Numbered from the stretch's first letter, positions 39,873 to 48,570 are shown. The stretch: DNA of 64,000 nucleotides from Streptomyces sp. SID486 (GCF_009865385.1 NZ_WWJT01000547.1:1-64000); one strand, 5' to 3'. The notes: generated by a model not told the origin, from the letters alone. Translations and numbers: made by a program.

Positions 39873-41234
39873 CTACAGCACCGGCAGGTTCTTCCGCAGC
39901 TCGAACGCGGTGACCTCGCTGCGGTACTCCTCCCACTCCGAGCGCTTGTTGCGCAGGAAGAAGTCGAAGACGTGTTCGCCGAGGGTCTCGGCGACCAGGT
40001 CGCTGCGTTCCATGAGGGACAGGGCCTCGCCGAGGTTCTGCGGGAGGGGCTCGATGCCCATCGCGCGGCGCTCGGCGTCGGAGAGGGCCCAGACGTCGTC
40101 CTCGGCGCCCGGCGGGAGTTCGTACCCCTCCTCGATGCCCTTGAGGCCGGCGGCCAGCAGGAGGGCGTAGGCCAGGTACGGGTTGGCGCCGGAGTCCAGG
40201 GAGCGGACCTCCACCCGTGCGGAGCCCGTCTTGCCGGGCTTGTACATCGGGACGCGGACCAGGGCGCTGCGGTTGTTGTGGCCCCAGCAGATGTACGAGG
40301 GGGCCTCGCCGCCCGCGCCCGCCGTGCGCTCGGAACCGCCCCAGATGCGCTTGTAGGAGTTCACCCACTGGTTGGTGACCGCGGAGATCTCCGCGGCGTG
40401 CTTGAGCAGGCCCGCGATGAAGGAGCGGCCGACCTTGGAGAGCTGGTACTCGGCGCCGGACTCGTAGAACGCGTTGCGGTCGCCCTCGAAGAGGGACAGG
40501 TGGGTGTGCATGCCGGAGCCGGGGTGCTCGGAGAAAGGCTTCGGCATGAACGTCGCCTGGACCCCCTGCTCCAGCGCCACCTGCTTCATGACCAGGCGGA
40601 AGGTCATGATGTTGTCGGCCGTGGAGAGCGCGTCGGCGTACCTGAGGTCGATCTCCTGCTGGCCGGGGGCGCCCTCGTGGTGGGAGAACTCCACCGAGAT
40701 GCCCATCGACTCCAGCATGGTGATCGCCTGCCGGCGGAAGTCCATGCCGACGTTGGTGGGGGTGTGGTCGAAGTAGCCCGAGTTGTCGGCGGGGGTCGGG
40801 CGGGTGCCGTCCAGCGGGCGGTCCTTCAGCAGGAAGAACTCGATCTCCGGGTGGGTGTAGAAGGTGAAGCCCAGGTCGGAGGTGCGGGCCAGGGCCCGCT
40901 TGAGGACGTAGCGCGGGTCGGCGAAGGAGGGGGAGCCGTCCGGCATGAGGATGTCGCAGAACATGCGGGCGGTGCCGGGGGTCTCGGCGCGCCACGGCAG
41001 GACCTGGAAGGTGGACGGATCCGGCTTGGCGATCATGTCGGACTCGTAGACCCGGGCGAAGCCCTCGATGGCGGAACCGTCGAAGCCGATGCCCTCGTCG
41101 AAGGCCTGCTCCAGTTCGGCGGGGGCCACGGCGACGGACTTGAGGAAGCCCAGCACGTCCGTGAACCACAGCCGTACGAACCGGATGTCACGCTCCTCCA
41201 AGGTCCGGAGCACGAACTCCTGCTGCTTGTCCAT
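39873..41234 (-). CDS. glnA2: Glutamine synthetase-like gamma-glutamylpolyamine synthetase GlnA2
   Basis: 453-aa GS-I fold enzyme with N-terminal beta-grasp (FDGSAIEGF), HPEIEFFL, GSGMHTHLSLF and the arginine motif RVEVRSLDSGANPYL. Streptomyces GlnA2 of this length glutamylates polyamines such as putrescine and cadaverine rather than ammonia; I assign it from gene context and length. A Tyr sits in GYELPPG, where GS-I enzymes carry the adenylylation site (NLYDLP). ATG 41234 has GGGGAAG upstream; ATG 41249 is less likely. The last 19-30 codons come from the inserted element, which restores the C-terminus as KNLPVL. Confidence 0.88.
   Translation of the reverse strand: MDKQQEFVLRTLEERDIRFVRLWFTDVLGFLKSVAVAPAELEQAFDEGIGFDGSAIEGFARVYESDMIAKPDPSTFQVLPWRAETPGTARMFCDILMPDGSPSFADPRYVLKRALARTSDLGFTFYTHPEIEFFLLKDRPLDGTRPTPADNSGYFDHTPTNVGMDFRRQAITMLESMGISVEFSHHEGAPGQQEIDLRYADALSTADNIMTFRLVMKQVALEQGVQATFMPKPFSEHPGSGMHTHLSLFEGDRNAFYESGAEYQLSKVGRSFIAGLLKHAAEISAVTNQWVNSYKRIWGGSERTAGAGGEAPSYICWGHNNRSALVRVPMYKPGKTGSARVEVRSLDSGANPYLAYALLLAAGLKGIEEGYELPPGAEDDVWALSDAERRAMGIEPLPQNLGEALSLMERSDLVAETLGEHVFDFFLRNKRSEWEEYRSEVTAFELRKNLPVL
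39942..39960. repeat. Candidate att core, right end, inside glnA2
   Basis: Same 19 bases as at 23169-23187. It codes for part of FLRNKR near the glnA2 C-terminus, so crossover here keeps the reading frame. Codons on its left come from the element, codons on its right from the host gene. Confidence 0.65.
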
Positions 41235-41322
41235 CTTCCGCTTCCCCATCCTTGCTGGTCAGGCCGCCTGTCCCGGGCACCACGGGTGGCGGTCGGGCAC
41301 CTGAGCATCCCACCACAACAGC

Positions 41323-41338
41323 GTTTCACGCGCGTTGC
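41323..41338 (-). promoter_or_regulatory. Possible GlnR-like box upstream of glnA2
   Basis: In the 420-base gap before glnA2 the minus strand reads GCAAC, six bases, GAAAC, one mismatch from the GlnR consensus GTNAC-N6-GAAAC, 89 bases before the start. One such match can occur by chance. No gene is seen in the rest of the gap. Confidence 0.3.
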
Positions 41339-41654
41339 GGACCTTGATCGCCCGAGCGTCCACGTCCTGAACGCCTCTCGTACGGCAGGTGTACTGCGCT
41401 CTCGCCCCATCTTGCCTGCTCGCACGGGCATCCGTCATGGGCGGGCCGGCCGGGTTCCCCGCCCCACCCGATTCGAACGTGCATACGGGTGACCTCGGTC
41501 TTCCGCGCGCCGCCGGGGCCGGCCGCCCCCGCGGCGCCGGGCCGGGCGAAATCCCACAGGTTTCCGCGCCCCCTACGGAAGCACCGCCCTCCCCCATTAC
41601 GATCAGCTGGCCCCACCTTCCACATCCGCGTCCCTTTCCCCAGAAGGACACCTC

Positions 41655-42350
41655 ATGGGTTCCGGCCAGAGCACCAGCACCGCGGCGCGCACGGCGCGCA
41701 TAGAGGAGATGCGGCGCGCCGAGCGCGCCAGGGAACGCCGCAACCGGATCCTGGTCATCACCGCCTGCGTGGTGGTCGTGGCCGGTCTCGCCGTCGGCGG
41801 CGTGGTCCTGGTGAACTCGCGGCCGGACACGAAGGACACCACCGCGAGCGCCGACGGCAAGGGCTCCGGGGGCGGCAGGGACTCCGGGGACTCCGGGGGC
41901 TTCACGACGGGCAAGGACGGGGTGAGGACCTGGTCCGGCAAGCTGTCGCGGACGCACGTGACGACCAAGGTGTCGTATCCGATGCACCCGCCGGTCGGCG
42001 GCGACCACAACCCGGTCTGGCTGAACTGCAACGGTGACGTCTACACCGAGGCGGTGCAGGACGAGAACGCCGTGCACGCCCTGGAGCACGGCGCGGTCTG
42101 GGTGACGTACACCGGCAAGGCGCAGAAGGCGGACGTCGACGCGCTGGCGGCGAAGGTGAAGAGGACGCCGTACTCGCTGATGAGCCCGTACGAGAACCAG
42201 GCGGCCCCGCTGATCCTGTCGGCGTGGGGCCACCAGGTGGCGGTGAAGAGCGCGAAGGACCCGGAGGTGGACAAGTTCTTCGCCACCTACGTACAGGGTC
42301 AGCAGACGCCCGAACCGGGCGCCTCGTGCACCGGCGGGGTCATGAAGTGA
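41655..42350 (+). CDS. DUF3105 membrane-anchored protein
   Basis: 231-aa protein: basic start, one membrane segment (residues 31-53), Gly/Ser/Asp linker and a C-terminal DUF3105 domain outside the cell (YPMHPPVGGDHNPVW, HALEHGAVWVTY, YENQAAPLILSAWGHQ). His and Cys residues in these motifs suggest metal binding. AAGGAC precedes ATG 41655. The DUF305 gene starts in its stop codon, a linkage common in Streptomyces. Function not established. Confidence 0.85.
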   Translation: MGSGQSTSTAARTARIEEMRRAERARERRNRILVITACVVVVAGLAVGGVVLVNSRPDTKDTTASADGKGSGGGRDSGDSGGFTTGKDGVRTWSGKLSRTHVTTKVSYPMHPPVGGDHNPVWLNCNGDVYTEAVQDENAVHALEHGAVWVTYTGKAQKADVDALAAKVKRTPYSLMSPYENQAAPLILSAWGHQVAVKSAKDPEVDKFFATYVQGQQTPEPGASCTGGVMK

Positions 42351-42979
42351 ACCGTCGGTACGCCGGCTGGGTCGCCGGTGCGGCGGCGGCGGTGCTCGTC
42401 GCCGCCGGCGCGGTCACCTACGCGGTCGCCGAGGACAGCGGCGGACCGGGCACGAGGACGCCGGGGGCGGAGTCGGCCGACGCCGGCTTCGCGCGCGACA
42501 TGTCCGTCCACCACCAGCAGGCCGTCGAGATGTCGTACATCGTGCGGGACCGCACGAAGAACGAGGAGGTGCGGCGGCTCGCCTACGACATCGCGCAGAC
42601 CCAGGCCAACCAGCGCGGCATGATGCTGGGCTGGCTGGACCTGTGGGGGCTGCCGAAGGTGTCCGCCGATCCGCCGATGACCTGGATGGGCATGCGCGGC
42701 ATGCCCTCCGCCGGGGACGGCGCGCTGATGCCGGGCATGGCGACCGACACCGAGCTGGACAGGCTCCGGTCGCTGAGCGGCAAGCCGGCGGAGATCCTCT
42801 ACCTCCAGCTCATGACGGCCCATCACCAGGGGGGCGTGCACATGGCCGAGGGCTGTGCCGCCAAGTGCACCGTCGACGTGGAGAAGCGGCTCGCGCAGGG
42901 CATGGTCGACGCCCAGCGGTCGGAGATCGAGCTGATGGCCGGGATGCTGAAGGAGCGAGGCGCGCGACCGCGTCCGTGA
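42347..42979 (+). CDS. DUF305 secreted/anchored protein
   Basis: 210-aa protein with an N-terminal hydrophobic anchor (residues 8-25) and two HHQQ/HHQG motifs (MSVHHQQAVEMS and LMTAHHQGGVHMAE) characteristic of DUF305, a four-helix ferritin-like fold probably binding metal. Met-rich MTWMGMRGMPS between them fits copper. GTG 42347 overlaps the DUF3105 stop, so the two form an operon, possibly in metal handling. Confidence 0.85.
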   Translation: MNRRYAGWVAGAAAAVLVAAGAVTYAVAEDSGGPGTRTPGAESADAGFARDMSVHHQQAVEMSYIVRDRTKNEEVRRLAYDIAQTQANQRGMMLGWLDLWGLPKVSADPPMTWMGMRGMPSAGDGALMPGMATDTELDRLRSLSGKPAEILYLQLMTAHHQGGVHMAEGCAAKCTVDVEKRLAQGMVDAQRSEIELMAGMLKERGARPRP

Positions 42980-43188
42980 CGTCGCCGTCAACGCAAAGGA
43001 CCCAAATCCCCCCTCATGACCGGTCCTTGAGCTTCTCTTGACTTCCACGTTCCCCTGGCATGAACGGTTCATCGAAAGAGTGGCCCCGTCGTGTGATCCA
43101 TTCGTCGGCCGAACCGCCGCGGGCCTGCGCGCAGATCGCATGACGTACCAGCCACTACATGCATGCGAACCGCATCGCAGGGGGTTCT

Positions 43189-45138
43189 ATGAGATCCAAC
43201 CGCGCCACCATACGCGCAGGTGTGAGCATGGCAGCGACACTGCCCATGATCGCCGGCGCGCTGGCGCTGGGCATACCCGCGGCGCACGCCGCGGACAGCC
43301 CCGCCCGTGACGTACTCAAGGGCAGCAAGCCGCTCTGGGCCACGGCCAAGTCCGACAAGGGCGCGACGTCCGACAGCGCCCAGGTCAAGGCCCGCGTCTA
43401 CCTGGCCGGCAAGGACGCGGCCGGACTCGCCGCCTACGCCAGGGCCGTGTCCGACCCGAGCTCGCCGCAGTACGGCAAGTACCTGAGCGCCGGCAAGGCG
43501 CAGGCCCGCTTCGGCGCCACCAAGGCCCAGGTGGCCGCGGTCAAGTCCTGGCTGAAGTCGGCCGGTCTGACCGTCACCGAGGTCACCTCGCACTACGTCG
43601 CCGTCTCCGGTGACGTGGCCGCCGCCGAGAAGGCGTTCGGCACCCAGCTGCACAACTACGCCAAGGGCGCGAAGACCTACCGCGCCCCCGCGCAGACGGC
43701 GTCCGTGCCGGCCGCGCTGCAGGGCGCCGTCCTGACCGTCACCGGCCTGGACAACGCCCCGCACAAGGCGAACCACGACGACCAGCTGCCGCCGCCGGAC
43801 GCCGTGTTCAAGAACGCGGGGCCGTTCTCGTCGTACTACGGCTCGAACGTCGCGAGCACGCTGCCGGACGCGTACGGCCACAAGATCCCGTACGCGGTCA
43901 AGGGATACACCGGCAAGCAGCTGCGCGCCGCCTACGGCGCCGGCAAGTACACCGGCAAGAAGGTCCGGATCGCGATCACGGACGCGTACGCCTCGCCGAC
44001 CATCGCCTTCGACGCGGCCAAGTACGCCCAGAAGAACGGTGACGCGGCCTGGAAGACCAGCCAGCTGCACCAGGTGCTGCCGGCCCAGTACACCAGGACC
44101 GAGGAGTGCGGGGCGGCCGGCTGGTACGGCGAGGAGACCCTCGACGTCGAGGCCGTGCACGCGGTCGCGCCGGCCGCGGACGTCACCTACGTGGGTGCCG
44201 CCTCCTGCTACGACGACGACCTGCTGGACTCCCTGAGCAAGGTCGTCGACAACCACCTGGCCGACATCGTCTCCAACTCCTGGGGCGACGTCGAGGCCAA
44301 CCAGACGCCGGACCTCGCGGCCGCCTACGACCAGGTCTTCCAGCTGGGCGCGGTGCAGGGCATCGGCTTCTACTTCTCCTCCGGTGACGACGGCGACCAG
44401 GTCGCGGCCTCCGGTGTGAAGCAGGTCGACACCCCGGCCAACTCGGCGTGGGTGACCGCGGTCGGCGGCACCTCGCTGGCCGTCGGCAAGGGCGACAAGT
44501 ACCAGTGGGAGACCGGCTGGGGCACCGAGAAGGCGACCCTGTCGGCCGACGGCAAGAGCTGGGACGCCTTCCCCGGCGCCTTCACCTCGGGCGCGGGCGG
44601 CGGCACCAGCAAGACGGTGCCGCAGCCGTACTACCAGAAGAACGTCGTCCCGAAGGCGCTGGCCACGGCCAACAACGCCGCCGGCAACCGCGTCGTCCCG
44701 GACATCGCGGCCATCGCCGACCCGAACACCGGCTTCCTGGTCGGCCAGACCCAGACCTTCCCGGACGGCTCGGAGAAGTACAGCGAGTACCGCATCGGCG
44801 GCACCTCGCTGGCCGCTCCGGTCATCGCGGCGGTCCAGGCCCTGGCCCAGGAGGCGCGCGGCGGCAAGGCGCTCGGCTTCGCCAACCCGTCGATCTACGC
44901 CAAGTACGGCAAGGCGGGCGTCTACCACGACGTCACGGACAACCCGACCGGCTCCGGCCTGGCGGTCGTCCGCGTGGACTTCGCCAACGGCCTCAACGCC
45001 AAGGACGGCCTGCTGACCTCGGTCCGCAGCCTCGGCAAGGACAGCTCGCTGTCGGCCGTGAAGGGCTACGACGACGTCACGGGCGTGGGCTCCCCGGCGG
45101 GCGGCTACGTGTCGTCTTTCGCGCCGAAGAAGCACTGA
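43189..45138 (+). CDS. Secreted S53 (sedolisin-type) serine protease
   Basis: 649-aa preproprotein. Signal peptide ends at AHAAD (about residue 32), then a pro-domain (40-230) and catalytic domain. The sedolisin residues are Glu315 and Asp319 (GEETLDVEAVHAV), the oxyanion Asp in SNSWGD and nucleophile Ser540 in GGTSLAAPV. Works at acidic pH in known relatives and needs calcium near the C-terminus (DDVTGVGSP). ATG 43189 has GGGGG 5 bases before. Alone in its transcript, ended by the hairpin at 45173. Confidence 0.88.
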   Translation: MRSNRATIRAGVSMAATLPMIAGALALGIPAAHAADSPARDVLKGSKPLWATAKSDKGATSDSAQVKARVYLAGKDAAGLAAYARAVSDPSSPQYGKYLSAGKAQARFGATKAQVAAVKSWLKSAGLTVTEVTSHYVAVSGDVAAAEKAFGTQLHNYAKGAKTYRAPAQTASVPAALQGAVLTVTGLDNAPHKANHDDQLPPPDAVFKNAGPFSSYYGSNVASTLPDAYGHKIPYAVKGYTGKQLRAAYGAGKYTGKKVRIAITDAYASPTIAFDAAKYAQKNGDAAWKTSQLHQVLPAQYTRTEECGAAGWYGEETLDVEAVHAVAPAADVTYVGAASCYDDDLLDSLSKVVDNHLADIVSNSWGDVEANQTPDLAAAYDQVFQLGAVQGIGFYFSSGDDGDQVAASGVKQVDTPANSAWVTAVGGTSLAVGKGDKYQWETGWGTEKATLSADGKSWDAFPGAFTSGAGGGTSKTVPQPYYQKNVVPKALATANNAAGNRVVPDIAAIADPNTGFLVGQTQTFPDGSEKYSEYRIGGTSLAAPVIAAVQALAQEARGGKALGFANPSIYAKYGKAGVYHDVTDNPTGSGLAVVRVDFANGLNAKDGLLTSVRSLGKDSSLSAVKGYDDVTGVGSPAGGYVSSFAPKKH

Positions 45139-45172
45139 CGCGCTGACGCGCTGACGCTCCGCTGAGCGACAG

Positions 45173-45203
45173 GGGGCGTGGGGTCCTGGCGACCCCACGC
45201 CCC
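45173..45203. terminator. Bidirectional terminator between protease and DUF397 gene
   Basis: 13-bp perfect stem GGGGCGTGGGGTC / GACCCCACGCCCC around CTGGC, lying between two convergent genes and followed by TT on the plus side. Confidence 0.75.
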
Positions 45204-45211
45204 TTCGCGCG

Positions 45212-45415
45212 TCAGGGGGACTTGAGCGCGCTGACGAAGGGAGACCAGGCGGCGGCAGAGACGAGGAGCGCGGGGCCATGGGGGGCCTTGGAGTCACGTA
45301 CGGGGACGAGGCCGGGGATGTTGTCGGCTACTTCGACGCAGTTGCCGCCGCTCTCGTTGCTGTGGCTGCTCTTGCACCAGTGAGCATCACTCAAGTCGAT
45401 CCGTTTGCTTGCCAT
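45212..45415 (-). CDS. DUF397 protein
   Basis: 67-aa protein with the DUF397 pattern WCKSSHSNESGGNCVEVA...VPVRDSKAPHGPALLVSAAAW. It overlaps the end of the upstream Scr1-like XRE gene by 29 bases. Such XRE-DUF397 pairs are very abundant in Streptomyces; DUF397 proteins are thought to oppose or partner the regulator. ATG 45415. Confidence 0.88.
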   Translation of the reverse strand: MASKRIDLSDAHWCKSSHSNESGGNCVEVADNIPGLVPVRDSKAPHGPALLVSAAAWSPFVSALKSP

Positions 45416-46250
45416 TTCGATAGTCCTTCGCTGCGGCCTTGATCATGGCGAGGGATGCGTCTGGTGACAGCGCGACAGCCCTGAGCCGATCGTATGCCTT
45501 GCGGTACTCCTTCACGAGCGCTGGATCATCGACGGTGTCACCGCTGTAGGAGGCCTCCAGATAGATCAGCGGCGGGGCCTCGGCGAAAGTCATACTCATG
45601 ATGGACGCTGCCATCAACGGGTGCGCGCCCCGCGTCCGCGGAACGATTTGCGGAGTGATTCGACGCCGGTCCGCGAGTCGGGCGATCCGCTCCAGTTGCT
45701 CCGCCATACCGTCGTCCGCCAGGAGCGGTTCGGTGAGCAGCGACTCATGCAGGATCACCCAGTATTCGGGCCGGCAGCGGTCCGCCTCGAAGAGCCCGGC
45801 CCGCGCCATTCGGCCGTCGACCTTCTCCTGGACCTCAGCGTCCGAGGACAGCGGAAGCCCGGCGAGAATGACGGCCCGTGCGTACTCCGGAGTCTGAAGA
45901 AGCCCCGGAAGCAGCGTGGGGCTCCACTCCTCGATGGCCAAAGCGTGTTTCTCCGCCTCCAGCACCTTCTCGAAGTACGCGGCATGCCCGGCCCGCCTCG
46001 CCCTGCGCACATCCTCACAGCACCGCTCGAAGAAGCCGTCCGTCCCCAGCACCCGGTCCGCGTGCCGGGCAAGGTCGAGTGGCATCCTCCGCTCACCGCG
46101 TTCGATGTCGCTGAGGTACGTCTTCCCGTAGAAGCTGCCCTCCAGGAACGTCTCCAGCGACAGCCCCGCCGCCTCCCTCTTCCACCGCAACTCCTTGCCG
46201 TAGAAGGTCGGAACGCTCATCGAGCCGTCGATGTCCTTGCCCCGTGCCAC
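45387..46250 (-). CDS. XRE-family regulator with DUF5753 (Scr1-like)
   Basis: 287-aa regulator. Helix-turn-helix at residues 18-65 (LRWKREAAGLSLETFLEGSF, SDIERGERRMP), then the Scr1-like DUF5753 domain with LLPGLLQTPEYARA and IVPRTRGAHPLM. GTG 46250 is chosen for the MARGKDIDGSMSVPT start typical of the group. It is divergent from a small gene and an ATPase-type regulator, which completes a set often seen together. Confidence 0.85.
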   Translation of the reverse strand: MARGKDIDGSMSVPTFYGKELRWKREAAGLSLETFLEGSFYGKTYLSDIERGERRMPLDLARHADRVLGTDGFFERCCEDVRRARRAGHAAYFEKVLEAEKHALAIEEWSPTLLPGLLQTPEYARAVILAGLPLSSDAEVQEKVDGRMARAGLFEADRCRPEYWVILHESLLTEPLLADDGMAEQLERIARLADRRRITPQIVPRTRGAHPLMAASIMSMTFAEAPPLIYLEASYSGDTVDDPALVKEYRKAYDRLRAVALSPDASLAMIKAAAKDYRNGKQTDRLE

Positions 46251-46364
46251 TGTTCACCGTCCTCCGCTGCCCCGGTCGCGAACGCGAAACCCCTTTCACC
46301 GTAGCGAGCCGGGCGACAGCCTGTGAGGGATTCGTCACACACCGCACAGAAGGCTGTCTCCCCG

Positions 46365-46589
46365 ATGCCAGACCGCTCCCCCACCACCTACGACGTCACT
46401 CTCTGCGTAGAGGACCTCCGGTCCGCGCTCGCCCTGCACGGGATCACCCTGCCGTCCCTCCGGGTGGACCTCGCGGGGTTCGCCGGGACGTACGCGCCGC
46501 CCGCCGGGCTCGTGACGCTCGGGAACTGCAACGTGACCACCGCGCGCGCCCTGGCCGCCGTACTGCGGAAGGCGGGGACCGAGTGCTGA
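46365..46589 (+). CDS. Small protein of the XRE/ATPase cassette
   Basis: 74-aa protein (YDVTLCVEDLRSALALHGIT, VTTARALAAVLRKAG) without a named family. It sits directly before the ATPase-type gene (7-base overlap), in an arrangement repeated through Streptomyces genomes. An upstream in-frame GTG at 46323 would add 14 residues. Confidence 0.6.
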   Translation: MPDRSPTTYDVTLCVEDLRSALALHGITLPSLRVDLAGFAGTYAPPAGLVTLGNCNVTTARALAAVLRKAGTEC

Positions 46590-46945
46590 CGCTGCTGGAG
46601 TTCCGGCTGTCCGCGACGCCCGGGGCCGCACCGGACCTGCGCCACCGGCTCCGCGACCACGGCTTCGACGTGCGGCTGTGCGCGACGGAGCTGCTGACCA
46701 ATGTCATCGCCCACGTCGGCGAGGGCACTGCGGTGACCGTGCGGGTCGTCGCTACCGCCTCGCGGCACGGGCGGACCCGGGTGGAGGTGACCGACCCCGA
46801 TCCGCGCGCGCTGCCCGTCCTGCTGTCCGTCACCGGGGAGCAGGAGTCGGGCCGGGGGCTCGCGCTGGTCGACGCCCTCGCCGAGCGGTGGGGCGTGACA
46901 CAGCGGGCGGACGGCAAGACGGTGTGGTGCGAGCTGAGAAGCTGA
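46583..46945 (+). CDS. ATP-binding anti-sigma-type regulator
   Basis: 120-aa GHKL-fold domain as in RsbW/SpoIIAB-like proteins: N box ATELLTNVIAHVGEG, G1-like VEVTDPDPRALPV, and ESGRGLALVDALAERWGV. These proteins bind ATP and hold or phosphorylate a sigma or anti-sigma partner. GTG 46583 overlaps the previous stop. Divergent from the XRE-DUF397 pair, so likely part of that regulatory cassette. Confidence 0.85.
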   Translation: MLTLLEFRLSATPGAAPDLRHRLRDHGFDVRLCATELLTNVIAHVGEGTAVTVRVVATASRHGRTRVEVTDPDPRALPVLLSVTGEQESGRGLALVDALAERWGVTQRADGKTVWCELRS

Positions 46946-47043
46946 GGTGAGCGGCCCGGAGCCGCACCCCGTGGGGTGGGTTCCGGGCCGCTCGGCGGCC
47001 GGGCGGCGGTGGGGGCGGTCACCCGGCCTGGTCGCGGCGCGGT

Positions 47044-48570
47044 TCAGCAGGCGCCGAGGTCCTGCCAGACGCCCCACTCACCGGTGGTGCCGGGCTCCTC
47101 GCCCGTCGTCCACCACTTGGCCTTCCAGGTGTGCGACTTGTACGAGACCTGCTGACCGCCGGTGTAGACCTTGTCCTTGGCCCACGGCGCGGCGGTGCAC
47201 TGGCTGCCGGTGCCGCCGGTGACGGTCAGGGAGTACGACGCCGCGTGGCTGCCGGAGGCGCCCGCACCGGTCACGGTGACCGTGTAGGTGCCCGAGGCCG
47301 CGGCCGGGGTGGTGGCCAGGGTGAGCGTGGAGGTGCCGCCCGCGGTGACCGACGCCGGGCTGAGGGAGGCGGTGACACCCGCCGGGGCCCCGCTGACGCT
47401 GAGCTTCAGACTCTGGGCGTCGCCCTTGGTCACGGCCGTCTTCACGGTGGCCGTGGCGGACTGGCCGGCCGTCACGGTCCCGGAGGCCGGGGTGAGCGCC
47501 ACCGAGAAGTCGTTGGACGGCGTGGGGGTGCCGCCCCCGGTGAACGGCGCGAAGATGTGGCTGAAGTCCCAGGTGTTCTGCGCGATGCCCGAGCAGTTGT
47601 CCGCGGCGGCACCGCCCGGGCAGCCGCCGTTGTCCCGCTGGAGCGCCCAGAAGGACAGGGTGTTGATGCCCTTGGAGACGGCCCAGTCGTACACGGTCCG
47701 GGCGTTGGCCAGGCTGAAGGTCTCCGCCGGGCCGAAGTCGTCGACGCCGGGCATCTCGGTGACGCCGACCATGTTCCACAGCTGGGCGGCGGTCTTGCCC
47801 GGGTACAGCTCGGCGAGCAGGTCGTACAGGCCCTGGGCGGCGGTCTGGGTGTCCTTCGCCATGTCGTGGGCCTGGTTGTCGTAGTAGTCGAACGTCATGA
47901 GGTTCACGACGTCGACCCGGGTGCCGTTGCTCACCGCGTTGCGCAGCAGCGCCTCGCCGGTGTCCCCGAGGCCGTGCGTGGTGGTCGGCAGGGTGTAGGA
48001 GATCTCCACCTTGCGCCCGTTGGCCGCGGCCCAGTCCTCGACCAGCTTGATGGCCTTGTTGCGGCGGTCGATGCCGGCGGTGTTGTCGAGCGAGTCGACC
48101 TCGACGTCCATGTCGAGCCGCGAGATGTCGTAGGTGGTGATGACCTTCTCGTACGCGGCGGCGATCTGCTGGACGTCGGTGCAGCTGTCGGCGATCTCGG
48201 TGCCGGTGGTGTCGGCCGTGTAGCCACCGAACGAGGGGATGACGTCACCGCCGTTGCCCTGGATCGTCTTGATGTCGGCGCCGAAGGTCGACGCGGCGAC
48301 CGGCATGCCGGTGTCGCCGTTCCAGTACGGCGTGCAGGAGCCCTTGGACGCGGTCTGCAGGAACGCCATCGTCAGGTGCTTGGCACCCGACTGGGCGGAC
48401 AGGGCGGCGGGGCTCTCGCCGGTCCATGCCTCGAAGTAGGGGGCGAAGACGTGGTTCGGCAGGGGTGTCGCGGCCTGAGCGGTGCCGGTTCCCGTGAGGG
48501 CGAGGCCCACCGCGGCCGCCGTGGTGGCGGCTGCGGTGAGGGCCGCGCGGATGGAACGCACGAGTCTCAT
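47044..48570 (-). CDS. Secreted GH18 chitinase with CBM5/12-type C-terminus
   Basis: 508-aa exoenzyme. Signal peptide (cleaved after AQA, residue 33), GH18 barrel with YFEAWTG, HLTMAFLQ, the DxDxE motif at Asp153-Asp155-Glu157 (RLDMDVEVD) and MTFDYY. A Ser/Thr-rich linker and Ig-like module (FSVALTPASGTVTAGQSATA) lead to a C-terminal chitin-binding module WAKDKVYTGGQQVSYKSHTW, ending WQDLGAC. It cuts chitin to GlcNAc oligomers. Start ATG 48570. DasR-like operator sites at 48665-48694 fit induction by chitin products. Confidence 0.9.
   Translation of the reverse strand: MRLVRSIRAALTAAATTAAAVGLALTGTGTAQAATPLPNHVFAPYFEAWTGESPAALSAQSGAKHLTMAFLQTASKGSCTPYWNGDTGMPVAASTFGADIKTIQGNGGDVIPSFGGYTADTTGTEIADSCTDVQQIAAAYEKVITTYDISRLDMDVEVDSLDNTAGIDRRNKAIKLVEDWAAANGRKVEISYTLPTTTHGLGDTGEALLRNAVSNGTRVDVVNLMTFDYYDNQAHDMAKDTQTAAQGLYDLLAELYPGKTAAQLWNMVGVTEMPGVDDFGPAETFSLANARTVYDWAVSKGINTLSFWALQRDNGGCPGGAAADNCSGIAQNTWDFSHIFAPFTGGGTPTPSNDFSVALTPASGTVTAGQSATATVKTAVTKGDAQSLKLSVSGAPAGVTASLSPASVTAGGTSTLTLATTPAAASGTYTVTVTGAGASGSHAASYSLTVTGGTGSQCTAAPWAKDKVYTGGQQVSYKSHTWKAKWWTTGEEPGTTGEWGVWQDLGAC

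Larger units (their letters stand above)
23169..39960. mobile_element. AICE inserted in the 3' end of glnA2
   Basis: About 16.8 kb bounded by 19-base direct repeats within copies of the glnA2 3' end. It has the full AICE set: tyrosine integrase and excisionase beside the right border, Prim-Pol and P-loop replication proteins with iteron-like repeats, an FtsK/TraB-type translocase for double-stranded DNA transfer, spread-type membrane proteins, and a GntR repressor. Cargo includes a restriction-type nuclease and an LPO_1073-like pair. All core genes look intact, so it may still be able to excise and transfer. AICEs normally use tRNA genes, which makes the site notable. Confidence 0.9.

Noticed and set aside
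23100-39893. Composite transposon or IS
   Set aside because: No transposase and no terminal inverted repeats; the ends are direct repeats in glnA2 and an integrase is beside them.
23100-39960. tRNA at the att site
   Set aside because: The duplicated sequence reads through as the glnA2 C-terminus; no cloverleaf could be drawn and no other tRNA was recognised in the window.
47078-47779. Second minus-strand gene inside the chitinase
   Set aside because: Arg/His-rich shadow of the chitinase frame.
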